From Canna indica (lineage: Eukaryota > Streptophyta > Magnoliopsida > Zingiberales > Cannaceae): a stretch of DNA of 64,000 bases. Below the pieces are notes generated by a model. The model had not been told where the DNA came from, did no database searches, and was given only the letters and a program-made list of their open reading frames with translations. The position numbers were made by a program, and so were the translations under genes. Numbering within the stretch: position 1 is the stretch's first letter; every line of letters starts with the position of its first letter. The stretch spans positions 70,991,501 through 71,055,500 of the forward strand of contig CP136890.1 of the NCBI GenBank assembly GCA_034359265.1, read 5' to 3'. Below, piece by piece: positions 25,918 through 36,699 of this stretch.

Positions 25918-26795
25918 AAATATAGGGGGATGAATAGTGTGTTATAACTAATTAAGCCTAATTTCAACTTAATTGTTTCTTAGAATTAGCTAATGATAAG
26001 ATCAATTAAGCAAGAAGCAATATCATAAAACAATCAAGTGCACACTCAATTAAAGGGTAAATACCAAAATATATTCTAAACTTTGAATATTTTCTCATTT
26101 GTGACCAAATTCGAAATAATATCCTGAACTTTGACATTGATCTCAATTATAGCCTCCCATCATCTCTTCGTCGTTTTTCCTGTTAACTGCATGACGTGGT
26201 ATGCCCACGTGGAATAAAATATTATTATTATTTACACATCATTAAAAAAATATTTATTTATTTAAAATATATACATATGTATTTTAAAAATTATTTATTA
26301 AAAAAACTTTATTTAAAAAAAAACTTTATTTACCATGTGGAATGGTTTTTTTTTAAAAAAATTAATTAATTTTTAATGATGTATAAAAAATAATAATATT
26401 TTATTCCACGTGGGCATGCCACGTCATGCAGTTAACGAAGATGATGACGGAGAGATGACGGGATCAAGGCTATAATTGAGATCAATGTCAAAGTTTAGGA
26501 TGTAATTTGGTATTATTTCGGATTTGGTCACAAATGAGAAAATATTCAAAGTTCAGGATGTATTTTGGTATTTGCCCCTCAATTAAATAATGCTTACACA
26601 AGTATTTATAGTGGTTCAGTTTCAAGCAAGCCTACATCCACTTCCTAAGCACTCCGCTTAGGGTTCTATCCGAAATCACTAATTATTTAGAGTTTCTACA
26701 ATGAGGATTTACACCGGAAGCTCATCGTCTTCTCCGCGAAGGCACCTTCTTAGCTCACACTCCAAGGACACCCTAAACCTAGTGTACACAGCTGG
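25918..26795 (-). mobile_element. Sirevirus-like Copia LTR fragment carrying a MITE
   Basis: Bases 25918-26054 and 26588-26795 align in reverse with the LTR family (GAATAGTGTGTTATAACTAA, CAAGCCTACATCCACTTCCT, CTCCGCGAAGGCACCTTCTT). A MITE sits between the two parts. At about 26795 the LTR joins gag sequence directly, so pol and the start of this LTR are deleted. Together with the gag at 26798-28155 and the LTR at 28224-29277 it forms one internally deleted element. Confidence 0.75.
26055..26578. mobile_element. 524-bp foldback MITE, Mutator-like
   Basis: The ends are GGGTAAATACCAAAATA and, in reverse, GGGGCAAATACCAAAATA. The inverted similarity continues for roughly 200 bp on each side (for example TTTGACATTGATCTCAATTA in both arms, and CCCACGTGGAATAAAATATT), so the element is nearly palindromic. 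It is flanked by TCAATTAAA at 26046-26054 and 26579-26587. A 9-bp duplication is typical of Mutator-like elements. The related LTR at about 21646 has a single TCAATTAAA at the same place, which is an empty site. No coding sequence is present. Confidence 0.85.
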
Positions 26796-26797
26796 AT

Positions 26798-28155
26798 TTA
26801 AGAAACATTTGGTACCCAAATGACTTTGGGTCCTTGGGGGTGAATTGGCCTAGGAATCCAAAGTGCTTTGGCAACACTTAGATTTTTTTTAAAAACACTA
26901 TCATGAATAGGATGGTCATATATACCACAATAAAAATAATTTCCACGAAATTTTTTGATTTGGCCTTGAGGTTTAAAAGAAGAATGCTTTACATGAGAAT
27001 GATGATGAGTATTGACATTCTTAAAAGAAGCATTTCTATTTCTAGAATTCTTAAAGAAAGAGACATTTGATAAATCATTGATTTTCTTATTTAGAAACTC
27101 AACCTCATTCTTCAAATCACTTATGGATTTGTGAATGGCATGCAATTGAGATTTCAACATGTTATTTTTAATTTTTAATTTTTCATTCTCAATTTTAAAA
27201 TCAATTTTCAATTCATTACTTCTAAGTTTAGTTTTTTATTTCAAATTCTCATTTTCATTTTTCAAAGCCTTTAGCTCATGGCTCAAGGTATCATGGCAAG
27301 AATCAAATGAGTTAGACTTTAATTTCTCATTTTCTAAAATCAATTCATGCACATGAGAAGTAAACTTTAAATTTTCTTTCTTTATTTCCCTATTTTTCCT
27401 ATTCTTTTTCATGAGCAATTCATACATCTTTACATTCTTCTAGTAGTTCTTCATAAGACATGTTAAGAGATTTAGAGCTACTATTAAACTCACTATCATC
27501 AACATTTTGCATATGACTAGAAGATGGTAAATGTACCTCATTTCGAAGACTCATGAGACAAATGTTTGAAATCACTTCTTCGTCATGTCTAAAAGAGACT
27601 TCACTTGATTTGGATGTGGATGGAGAAACACACTTCTTTTTCTTGGATTTCTTCTTCAAGATAAGACAAATCATCTTCTTATGTCCATTTCTCTTGGCAT
27701 AGGAAGCACCTAAGTTTTCGTTTCCGATTCTTACTTGTGCTCCTTTTGCTAGAAGAACTTTGGACATCAAAAACCTCATTAGAATTAGGGGTATGACAAT
27801 TGTCATCACCTCCCTCATTTAATGTAATAAGCTCCTTGGTTTTTTCTTAATCATATAGCATGTTTAAGCAAGCCCAAATGTCGAATGCGGAAGAACAATG
27901 CATAACTTTTTCAACTATATCATTTGAAAACGAGTAATATAGAAAATGCATTATTTTAGCATTTAAATCAAATAACCTAACTTGTTCTTGAGTCCAATCA
28001 TTAATATCAATGGTGGGCTCAACATATTCATTTTTTAGCATGCACCATAAATCTATACTTTGTGTTTTAAGAAAAGCATACATCATACTCTTCTAAACAC
28101 CAAAGTTGGCATCATCAAACCTAGGTGGTGCAAACGCTAAAGTATCTAGTGTCAT
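26798..28155 (-). pseudogene. Gag of a Sirevirus-like Copia element, broken
   Basis: Gag packages the retrotransposon RNA. On the minus strand, ATG at 28155 opens a Copia gag start (MTLDTLAFAPPRFDDANFGV, then a stop, then MMYAFLKTQSIDLW). It continues with EYVEPTIDINDWTQEQVRLF and FLYYSFSNDIVEKVMHCSSA. A lysine-rich and serine-rich segment follows, then a long coiled coil (about 27060-27430). A decayed zinc knuckle (FYCGIYDHPIHDSV) and a tail HPQGPKVIWVPN come last. Frame changes occur near 27830 and 27420. Long coiled coils after the first gag domain are usual in Sirevirus gag. Pol is missing: the end joins an LTR fragment at 26795. Confidence 0.85.
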
Positions 28156-28223
28156 TCTACGGATCGAGGCAAGATGTAGAAGAGATGGTGAAATCTCAAT
28201 CTACAACCCACTTTGATACCGAA
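28156..28223 (-). promoter_or_regulatory. Primer-binding site and leader of the Copia element
   Basis: Immediately after the LTR end (minus strand ...TTACA), the sequence is TTCGGTATCAAAGTGGG. This resembles the usual plant primer-binding site TGGTATCAGAGC for initiator tRNA-Met, with changes. A short leader then reaches the gag ATG at 28155. Confidence 0.65.
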
Positions 28224-29277
28224 TGTAAGTTGAATGACCTACACTAGAGGGAGGTAAATAGTGTGTTCGCTAAACTTTAGCCTAAATTTGGTTTTAATCC
28301 TTTTCTTGATTACTTAGGCGAGTGCTCAATTCAACTAGATGAATGCGGAAGCGAGTAAATAACACAAGTAATCAAAACACAATATAAGCAATGCAAACAA
28401 GATAGATTTATAGTGGTTCGGCCCCAATGCCTACTCCACTACCTAAGCATCCCTGCTTAGAATTTTCAAATTTAACTTTACTAGATTATGAATATTTTCT
28501 TACAATGAGAACCTTTTACCCAAAGAGTCTTCACTCTTAACCTAAGACACTTCCACACCCGGAAGTCTCCGTCTTCTTACCGAGAGCACTTTTTCACCTC
28601 AAACTCTAAAGGACAACAACGATCACTAATCCTAGCAAATTAAGTTTACACCGGTGGATTTAAGCCTTACAACTATGACAACCACCCAATTCAACAACCT
28701 AGCAACCTAGGTTTTTACACTTTGAGATACAATGAAATAAACAAGAAAATACACAAGTAAATGGAGCAAAATACTAAACAATTTATACTTAGCTCCAATG
28801 CTGAATCCCTAGTCCTCTTGATGCCTCAAATTGATGAATCAATGAAGGAACAATGCTCAATCAAGAATAGATGATGAAAGTAGGGTTTAGAATGAAAAGT
28901 GGCTCAATCAAAGCTTTAATATCACATATAACGTCTCAAGAATAGTTAAAGTGAAGAAGGAAGGCTGATATGAAGTATTTATAGAAAGCCAAAGGGTAGG
29001 CTCGGGTAAACCACACACAACGGCTTTATTATCACATCATAATGAGGATTTACAACACATGCTAGACACCCTAAACATAAACTCGATCTTCCCGATGAAA
29101 TCCGAGCGTCGATGAGCGTCATTGCCGATTTCTCTGATTTCTCTTATTGTGCTGATCGGGGACGATGTGCGCTGCTCGACTTAGAACTTGAAAATATTTC
29201 TCCATGAAAACCTTAGCTCTTTGTTTGTTATAATCAAAATCGAGATTAAGACCAAGGTTGAAAGCCTTAGGCCAACA
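28224..29277 (-). mobile_element. Sirevirus-like Copia 5' LTR (minus orientation)
   Basis: On the minus strand it begins TGTTGGCCTAAGGCTTTCAA at 29277 and ends CAACTTACA at 28224, next to the primer-binding site. It shares the start of the LTR at 2488 and the end block CCTCTAGTGTAGGTCATTC. The length is 1054 bp. It precedes the gag pseudogene in the direction of transcription and is thus its 5' LTR. Confidence 0.85.
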
Positions 29278-29286
29278 TCGGTTCCA

Positions 29287-30773
29287 AGTCGAGTAGCGCA
29301 TGTCATCCCCGATCGGCAAAATTAGAGAAATCAACAAGGACGCTCGTCGACACTCGTATTTTGTCGAGAAGATAGAGTTTGTGTTTAGGGTGTCTATCAT
29401 GTGTTGTAAATCATCATTATGATGCAAAGAAATCCAAAAACCAAAACCCGAACCCCAAAATATGAAAACTAAGAAAATTCTCTAAAATCAGAAAACATCC
29501 CAAAAATTCACTAAGCCTAGGGAGGGCTATATGACCTAGACATTTTCTTGGCATGAAAAGTCTCGGTAATTGTTCCTTAGGTAGAGACAAGTTAACAACC
29601 TATTTTTAAGGAATTTTTGGAAACCTTTAACATATCCATATTTGACCAGGGAGATTATAAAATTTTTGGTTTTCGTAAATTTGTACTAGACCCAAAAAAT
29701 TAGATTTTGATTCTTAAGTATTTTGATATTTTTGATATTTTTATTGAACTCAAATAGGGATAATCCTTATATAACATTTCTTAACTTTAAGTTAACAACT
29801 TAAAAACATAAATGTTATATAAGGATTATGGAGACTAGACCTTGTTAAATCTGCTCTTATAGCAGTTTCTATCGAATGGTAGGTCGACCGACAAGCGATC
29901 AACGAGTGACCGACGAGAGGCAAAAAACCATAGTGGACGTTCGGTCAACATCCGGCGTAACGAGTCTTTTTTGAGCCATTATATGGTGTTTTCATCCGGG
30001 TCTCTTTGTGCTCCTCTATATATTCAAGACCCAGCCTTCCTATACTTAACCTGATCACTTCTACCATATCCGAGACATTCTTTGATCAATTCTAAGCCTC
30101 TTTGAGCCATTCTTTTGTGAAAATCTAGCTTGAGCTAAAAACCCTTGATCTTGCCTTCTCTCTTCAATTGTTTCATCATCAAGGCATCAAGAGGAAGATA
30201 GGAATCTTGTTGTGGAGATAAGTACTTTATTGTTTAATTTATTGCTCCATTTAGTGTTGCATTTTGTTGTTTATATCATTGTAATTTAAGTGTGTAAAGA
30301 TCTAGTGTGTAGATCTTGAGTTTCGTGATTGCCTTGGTGTAGAGGCCTAAATCCACCGGTGTGTTTAGTTTACTAGGATTAGTTGTATTGTCCTTAGGGT
30401 TTGAGGTGGGAGAGTGCTCTCGGTAGAAAGGCGGAGACTTCCAGGTGTGAAAGTTCCTTCGGTGTGAGAGCGGAGACTCTCCGGTGAAAACGTCCTCATT
30501 GTAAAGGAAACAATTAATCTAGTAAAACTAGTTTGGAAATACTAAGCGGGGTGCTTAGGTAGTGGAGTAGGCATTGGGGCCGAACAACTATAAATCATTA
30601 TGTTAGCATTAACATCTTGTTTGCGTTTAATTACTTTATTAATTGCTTCTGCATTTATTCTTTGAATTGTCATTAGCCTAAAGATCGTAAGAAACTATTA
30701 AAACCAATTAGGCTAAAGTTTTAGATAACACACTATTCACCCCTCCCCCATAGTGTAGGCCATTTCATCAACA
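29287..30773 (+). mobile_element. Second Copia LTR in head-to-head orientation, 5'-truncated
   Basis: From AAGTCGAGTAGCGCATG at 29287 the plus strand repeats the start of the neighbouring LTR in inverted orientation up to about 29432. From about 29830 to the end CATTTCATCAACA (30773) it follows the rest of the family consensus: a CTCTATATATTC TATA region near 30014, the GTGGAGTAGGCATTGGGGCC block, and the CCCCTCCCCCATAGTG block. Bases 29433-29760 are not clearly LTR and show no gene. It has no primer-binding site after it and abuts Gypsy leader sequence. Confidence 0.7.
29760..29829. repeat. 70-bp hairpin with perfect 20-bp arms
   Basis: ATAATCCTTATATAACATTT (29760-29779) is the exact reverse complement of 29810-29829. 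The 30-bp loop contains a further AACTTTAAGTTAAC palindrome. It may be a very short inverted-repeat insertion within the LTR. There is no evidence that it is transcribed. Confidence 0.85.
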
Positions 30774-31045
30774 CTAGGATTGTCCACAGGATCGTGTCAG
30801 CATCTCGACTTGGGCAGTCAAACGTTGGTTTTTCGTCTCCACATCGATTATCCGCTGATGTGGCTCTTCACGGGAAAGGTGGGCTGGTACCGTAGCATCG
30901 CTCCTTGCTATTTCAACGTCACCGGGCTATGGTCGATCATCACCGTCGGGTCATTGTCGTTGGCGTGCGGTGGCGGTCGCTTGGCTCTGGGTTCCAACCA
31001 TTGTTAGGGAGATAAGCTTTACTTGGCCCTACGGTGGGCGCCAAA
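30774..31045 (-). mobile_element. Leader and primer-binding site of the inner Gypsy element
   Basis: This matches 32400-32666 closely, for example GCATCGCTCCT, TTGTCGTTGGCGTGCGGTGG and GTGGGCGCCAAATGTTCC. On the minus strand it follows LTR 31046-31522 and begins with TGGCGCCCACCGTAGGG, a primer-binding site of the type used by Tat-like plant Gypsy elements. It is cut at 30774 by the Copia LTR. A 75-codon plus-strand frame (30780-31007) is on the wrong strand and not a gene. Confidence 0.75.
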
Positions 31046-31522
31046 TGTTCCTTCCTGAGGATCGAATTAATTTGGTATGATTCGGTGTCTATCCTGGTCA
31101 AGTTCAACGCCGACAGGGAGGGGGACCTCCAAAAGACACTCTGACGCTCAAGTCAGGGGAACTCCAAGGTGGAGGTAATGAAATTGAAACTTATGGTTAT
31201 TTTAGGCGTGCATGTCTGTATTTATTTGTAGGCGGATGTGATGACACCGCCCGATAATCTCGTGGAGATATTGCTCCAAATGGGTCGAGACTAATCCCAT
31301 AGATGACGGATTTGTAATGACATCCTCGTGATAAGGGAGGACATGGATGTCCTTGTTTGGCCAAGTGGAGCCCCGAGCAAAGTCATTTGATCTTGCTCGC
31401 GTCAAGTCTAGGAGTACAGTCGGATGGAACTCGTGGACGGAGCCATCTAGTTCATCCTGAAGTGAGTTGTGGGGGGCTGTTGTGTCTAATCTGACCGGGC
31501 CCAATAGTTCTAGTCCAGTCCA
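31046..31522 (-). mobile_element. Gypsy LTR, inner copy
   Basis: It is a direct repeat of 32667-33149 (CTCTGACGCTCAAGT, GGAGATATTGCTC, GATAAGGGAGGACATGGATG and CCAATAGTTCTAGTCCAG are shared). On the minus strand it runs TGGACTGGACTAG... to ...AGGAACA. The similarity to the other copy stops exactly at the CCA ending at 31522. The next bases toward higher coordinates are gag coding sequence, so this copy lies within the gag of the outer element. Confidence 0.8.
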
Positions 31523-32360
31523 TTAGTGTTGTAAGGGGTGTGTCTTTCGAATTGGGCATTCGGACGAGGTGGTGACCTTGGCCCCCTGTTATTGCCCCGT
31601 TCGTGTCGGATGTGGTCTTCACTTTTTCTATCTGCCTTTTGGACTTTTTATCCACGACAACAGCCTTGAGATTCATCTAGTCAGTCTTCTTTGCTTCTCG
31701 GAGTTTTTCTATTTTTATGAAGCTAGCGGCTTTCTCTTGGAATTCAACCATTTGTTTAGGCTCGATCAAAGTGATCTGATTGGCAAAGATTCATGGCTTT
31801 AGCCCAAGCTTGGTGGAGTACAATTCGATCTGTGGGTCGAGATTGGGAATTTCGACCGATATGGCTTGAAACCTGTTAAGATATTCTCTTAGGGGCTCAT
31901 GTTGCCCCTGCTTGACATAGTGGAGGACGGCCTTCGTCTTGTGGTAGACCCGTGATGTAGTGATCCTATTGAGGAAGACGCAGGAGAGGTCTTCGAAGGA
32001 ATGAATAGACCCTGGCGGGAGGAAAACAAACCACAACAAAGTGGTTGTTCCCAAAAAAGTTGGAAAGGCTCTACAGAGTGCGGGGTTGGTTGCTCCGTTA
32101 TAGAGCATCGTGATCCTAAACGTCATCAAGTGTAGCGCGGGGTCACCAGTTCTGTCATAGGGTATCAAGGTGGTAGGTAACTTACTTCTTGACAGGAGGT
32201 GGATCACCATTATGTGTTTGGCAAAGGATATTGCATTGATAGAAAGGGCAATCCTGGCTTTTCAGGCTTTGGGATTTTCGTCATTTTCCAAACGAGGGGG
32301 GGTACTGGAGACCTTGTCGCGAAGGACGAAAACTGGCCTCCTTCTTTCTGAGTGATTGCT
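31523..32360 (-). pseudogene. Gag of a Gypsy (Tat-like) retrotransposon, broken
   Basis: Minus-strand residues such as YDRTGDPALHLMTFRITMLY, NPALCRAFPTFL, LPPGSIHSFEDLSCVFLN and QGQHEPLREYLNRFQAIS are the Retrotrans_gag domain of plant Gypsy elements. The normal family pattern is Y.G..DP..H, CRAFP.TL, W...L.P.SI.SF..L...F. Stops occur near 32250 (TGA), 31790 (TGA) and 31638 (TAG). The sequence then runs into the inner LTR at 31522. No zinc knuckle, protease or pol remains. Confidence 0.85.
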
Positions 32361-32666
32361 CTCTCCATGCTCGGAGTGACAACGCTCATGGTCAGCCGGG
32401 GTTGTTCCTAGGATCGTGTCAGCATCTCAACTTGGGCTGCTAGATGTTGGTTCTTTGCTTCCAAATCGTTTATCCGCTGTTAGAGATCTTTAGGGGGAAG
32501 ATGGGTTGGTACCAGAGCATCGCTCCTCATTGTTTCAGCACCACCAGGTTGTCATCGATCGTGCCATCGGGTCGTTGTCGTTGGCGTGCGGTGGCGATCG
32601 CTTGGCTCCAAGTTCCAACCATTATGGGGGAGGTAAGTTTTACTCGGCCCCACGGTGGGCGCCAAA
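32361..32666 (-). mobile_element. Leader and primer-binding site of the outer Gypsy element
   Basis: On the minus strand, TGGCGCCCACCGTGGGG (32648-32664) follows the LTR end AGGAACA with a 2-bp gap. This is the expected layout for a primer-binding site. The rest is GC-rich leader leading toward gag. Plus-strand frames at 32444-32860 are shadows in the leader and LTR. Confidence 0.75.
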
Positions 32667-33149
32667 TGTTCCTACCTGGGGATTGGAGTGATCTGATCTG
32701 GTTTGGTGTCTCTCTTGGTCAAGTTCAATGTCGGGGAGTGGGCGCTGCAAAAGATACTCTGACGCTCAAGTTAGAGGGACTCCAAGATGGAGGTAATGAA
32801 AATTGGAACTTAGGGTTACCTGAGGCATACCGTGTCTGTATTTATTGTAGGTGGAGGTGATGACATCATCTGGTAATCTCGTGGGGATATTGCTCAGAAT
32901 GGGTCGAGGTTGATCCCGAAGATGGCAGGCTCGTAATGGTATATCCCTTGTGATAAGGGAGGACGTGGATGTCCTTGTTTGGCCGGGTGGAGCCCCCGAG
33001 CAGAGTTAATTGTTTGATCTGGCTCAAGTCAAGTCCAGGAGTATAGTCGGGTGAGACCCCTGGGCGAAGCCGTCTAGTTCAACTTGAAGTGAGTTATGGG
33101 GCACTACTGGGTCTAATCCAATCGGACCCAATAGTTCTAGTCCAGACCA
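32667..33149 (-). mobile_element. Gypsy LTR, outer copy (5' LTR)
   Basis: On the minus strand it runs from TGGTCTGGACTAG at 33149 to AGGAACA at 32667, 483 bp. It is directly followed by the primer-binding site and gag, so it is the 5' LTR of the outer element. The matching 3' LTR is not present. Confidence 0.8.
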
Positions 33150-33603
33150 CTTTCCATGATGAATTCCATGAACCTATAGATACAACCTCGTGAGGAATGT
33201 TGGTCAACCCGACCTTAACCAAATATTAGTGACACGTCGCCACAGAATCAAGGCACCAAATATTAATAAAATATTGGTCGATCAGAGACAATGAAATATC
33301 CAAGGAACCATGACCATCAAAACAAGTGCCACCCTGTAAGATCTAAACAGGACTGCTATGAGTCTTGGCGTCCAACCTTGAAGAAAATGACCTTAACAAG
33401 GACAACCAATGACCCAACAAGTCAAGCAGCTCATATATTGGGGGACTTTATCTCGACAGGAGCTTGACAAAGTTGACTTTATCTCGAGGCCAAGCATCCG
33501 CCCCCAGACACAACTTAACCTAAACCAAAAGGGTGTGACGTGACCAAACGCCAAATAGAAAAAGAGCTTTCTTAAAGCTATCTAGTCCTCCTGTGACGCG
33601 ATC
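33150..33603 (+). mobile_element. Left part of an old LTR-like sequence interrupted by Copia
   Basis: There is no gene. TGTTGGTCAACCCG at 33198 might be an LTR start. The sequence stops at the target duplication CGATC (33599-33603) and continues at 51251. I infer that it belongs to the LTR-like sequence ending near 52846, but no target duplication around the whole could be found. Confidence 0.4.
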
Positions 33604-34396
33604 GGCTGAAATGCACCTAATAATATGAAGCTTATTTTCATCAATATTGAGTAATTTAATTATTTAATTATTGATGTGATTTAAGAAAATTAAAAGGTGT
33701 AATAGATAGTCCAATATGAAAGATTTAATGAGAGAATTATATAATTCAATTAGGAATTATATATATTAAGTTTTATATGTGCAAGAAGAGGTATATGAAG
33801 AGGTGCAAAAACTATGCTTTAGTCCCACATTGAAAAATATGCTAATTTTATATTAGCTTATAAGCATTACTGTGTATGCTTGATTACTTGTTTGGACAAA
33901 GTAGAAGATCAAGAAGTGACATTAGTGCGGCGTGGGCGCAATCGCGTCACAAAGTCGCATTGGCGCTTTTAGGCACACTTTGCACTTCGCACGTACGCAT
34001 CGTCGCTATGAGCCTATCTTTTTGTCGAGTTTGATCTTGATTTGAACCTAGTTTTTGACTATTGGAATTCAGCAATTACTTGAAAAATTGCACTTAATAT
34101 CTGATCAATTGCATATTGATTTCGAGATTATCTGCTATTTAATCAAAATCAGTTGTTACTATTCTTCAATAATGAGCATCAATTGATAAATTATTCTACA
34201 TTTGATCTACATATACTGATCTCGGAATCTCTCTTGGTGATTTTATCTCTCTCCCTTCTCTTTTCCTCCTACTACCTATTGCAATTTCTAAGGACTTGAT
34301 CAATCCTGCAGGTGTATTGCTACGGGGCAATAGAGACCTTAAGGACAGGGATTACTCGTCAGTCCTTTATATCTTTCTCGAATCCACCTACCTTCA
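33604..34396 (+). repeat. Copia 5' LTR
   Basis: It matches the 3' LTR, for example CACCTAATAATATGAAGCTT, GTCCCACATTGAAAAAT and CAATAGAGACCTTAAGGAC. Its first bases are GGCTGAAATG where the 3' copy has TGTTGAAATT. It has about 80 bp (around 34205-34290) that the 3' copy lacks. No TGGTATCAGAGC-like primer site is visible between the LTR and the gag ATG at 34420. Confidence 0.85.
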
Positions 34397-34419
34397 CATT
34401 CTTAAGGTCTCTACTGGAG

Positions 34420-35618
34420 ATGGATTCGGAGTCGTTCAAGATCATGAACCAGGATTTCTTCAAGCTTGATCATTTTGATGGCAACAACCTCAGTCGTTGG
34501 CAAGACAAGATGAAGTTCCTTTTAACGGTGCTCAAGATCACCTACGTCCTAGATCCGAATGTTCAGCCTATTCGTCAAGATCCGAAGCCAGCTGAAGGAC
34601 AAGATCCAGATCAAGTGATAATTGATTCTTTGAACGAGTAGAGAAAGAAGAGGACCAAAGATGAAGAACTTGCACGCGGACACATCCTCAATACTCTCTC
34701 GGATCGGCTGTACGTATGACCTCTACACCAACGTTCGATCGCCAAGAGAGATATGTGAGGTCTTGGAGTTCAAATACAAAGCTGAGGAGGAAGGTACAAA
34801 TAAGTATCTTGTTTTCAAATATTTCGATTTTAAAATGGTTGATAATAAACTCATTCTTGAGCAAGTGCATGAGCTCCAAGTTATTGTCAACAAATTGAGG
34901 GTCCTAAAAATTGCTTTGCCTGAAACCTTCCAAGTTGGAGCCATAATTGCAAAATTGCCCCCATCCTCGAAGGATTTTGCCAAGAAGTTGATGCATATAA
35001 TCGAGGACTTTTCCTTGGAACAAATTCAGAAACATCTACGTATCGAGGAACAAGCCCGAAAACGTGATGCTAAGAATTTGAACCAGGGACAATCTATAGT
35101 CAATTATGTGGAGGTTAAAAAAATAGGACCATGACAGTTCAAAAAAACCTGGACAGAAAACTAAATCCGATCTTAATAAAAGAAAGGACAAATGTCATGT
35201 TTGTGGAGAAACAAGACATAATGCTAGAGAGTGTCAACATCGTAAGAGTGGATCTGGATCTGCTAACATGGTTGAGGAGAACCTTGTAGCAATGGTTTCT
35301 GATCTTACTCTTGACGTGGCTATGATCTTTGAAATAAACATGGCTAGTGAGCCATCTGGGTGGTGGTTGGATTATGGGGCTACCGTATACATTTGTAACA
35401 ATCGAGAGATGTTCAAGACTTTTAATGAAGTTGATGGACATGAAGTACAATTGGGTAACAGTTCTCATGCTAGTGTTGGAGGCAAAGGAACTGTGGAGAT
35501 CAATTTCATCTTGGGAAAGAAACTAACAATGTTAAATATTTTGTTTGTTCCGGAAATTAGAAAAAGTCTAATTTTTGTTTATCTTTTGGATAGGAAAGGT
35601 TTTAAAATCTTTGTTTAG
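34420..35618 (+). pseudogene. Copia gag and protease, broken
   Basis: ATG at 34420 opens MDSESFKIMNQDFFKLDHFD, then GNNLSRWQDKMKFLL, a Copia gag start. A TAG occurs at 34639, and a shift near 34700 leads into RSPREICEVLEFKYKAEEEG and PPSSKDFAKKLMH (UBN2-like). The zinc knuckle CHVCGETRHNAREC (about 35193-35234) keeps all four metal ligands. The protease start WWLDYGATVYICNN (about 35365) has DYG where the family has DSG or DTG, so the active-site triad is changed. The frame ends at 35618. Confidence 0.88.
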
Positions 35619-35739
35619 TTGACAAAATTATTCTTACTAAGAATGGAGTCTTTGTTGGAAAGGATTATGAATGTAATGAAATGTACAAAATGTCGATCAA
35701 TAATATAAGTTCTGCTTTATTTATTTTTGTTTCTTCAAT

Positions 35740-36570
35740 ATCTTTATAGCATAGTCGATTAGGACAGGTTAATGCTAAGAACTTGAATATTATGCATGCA
35801 ATGGAACTTTATTGATAGCAATAAACTTGACAAATGAGAAAACCTTTTCCAATGGTACAAAGAGAATCATAATTATTAGATTTAATACATACTGATTTAT
35901 GTGAATTAAATGGAATATTGACTAGGTGTGGAAAGTGATATTTTATTACATTCACTAACAATGCTAGTAGATTTACCTATATTTACTAGTTGAGAAAAAA
36001 AGATGAAGCTCTTGTTTATTTTAAGAAATATAAATTAGAAGTAGAAAATCAACTTGAGAAGAAGATTAAAATTCTACATTCTGATAGAGGCATAGAATAT
36101 TGTTCAAATGAATTTGATACTTTTTGTGAAGAAAATGGTATCATTCATCAAACTAGTGCTACTTATACATCACAACAAAATGGTATAGCAGAAAGAAAAA
36201 AGCGCATATTCCATGACATGATAAATTGCATGCTAAACCATACTAGCTTGCCTTATAATTTATGGGGTGATGCCCTCTTGACAGCCTGCCATATTCAAAA
36301 TGGGATCCCTGGTTCAGTGGTGAAAACTAGTCCCTACGAAATATAGAAAGACAGAAAGCTTAGCATAAATTATTTCAAAGTGTGGAGGTGTGTTGCCTAT
36401 TTTAGAATTCCAGTTCCTAAAGGACTAGTATTTGTAGGATATGCTACTAATAGTAAGGCATATAGACTTCTTGACTTAGAGTCTAATATCATAACTGGGT
36501 CGAGGGATGTGAAATTCTTTGAAAATAAATTTTCAAAAGATGTTGAAAATGTAGCAACACCCACATTTGA
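35740..36570 (+). pseudogene. Copia integrase, broken
   Basis: HSRLGQVNAKNLNIMHAM (about 35752) is the GAG-pre-integrase segment. The integrase core follows: HTDLCELNG with the first Asp at 35893-35895, LHSDRGIEYCSNEF with the second Asp at 36083-36085, and NGIAERKKR with Glu at 36191-36193. The spacing of 35 residues between the last two is the D,D(35)E pattern. YNLWGDALLTACHIQN and KVWRCVAYF follow. A TAG at 36344, a TAG in the stretch at about 35990 and short deletions break it. The catalytic triad is intact. Confidence 0.88.
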
Positions 36571-36699
36571 AGAGACTAGAGGTCCTATAAGGTCTATGAT
36601 TGAGATTGAGAAACCTAGTGTTCCAAAACAACCTAAAGAATCTAGAAGGGGTACTAGGGTAAGAATAGAGAAGAATTTAGATAAAGACTTCATATCTTC

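Noticed and set aside
30780..32860. Plus-strand frames in the Gypsy region
   Set aside because: Gag, primer sites and LTR polarity are all on the minus strand; plus-strand frames are shadows in GC-rich leader and LTR DNA.
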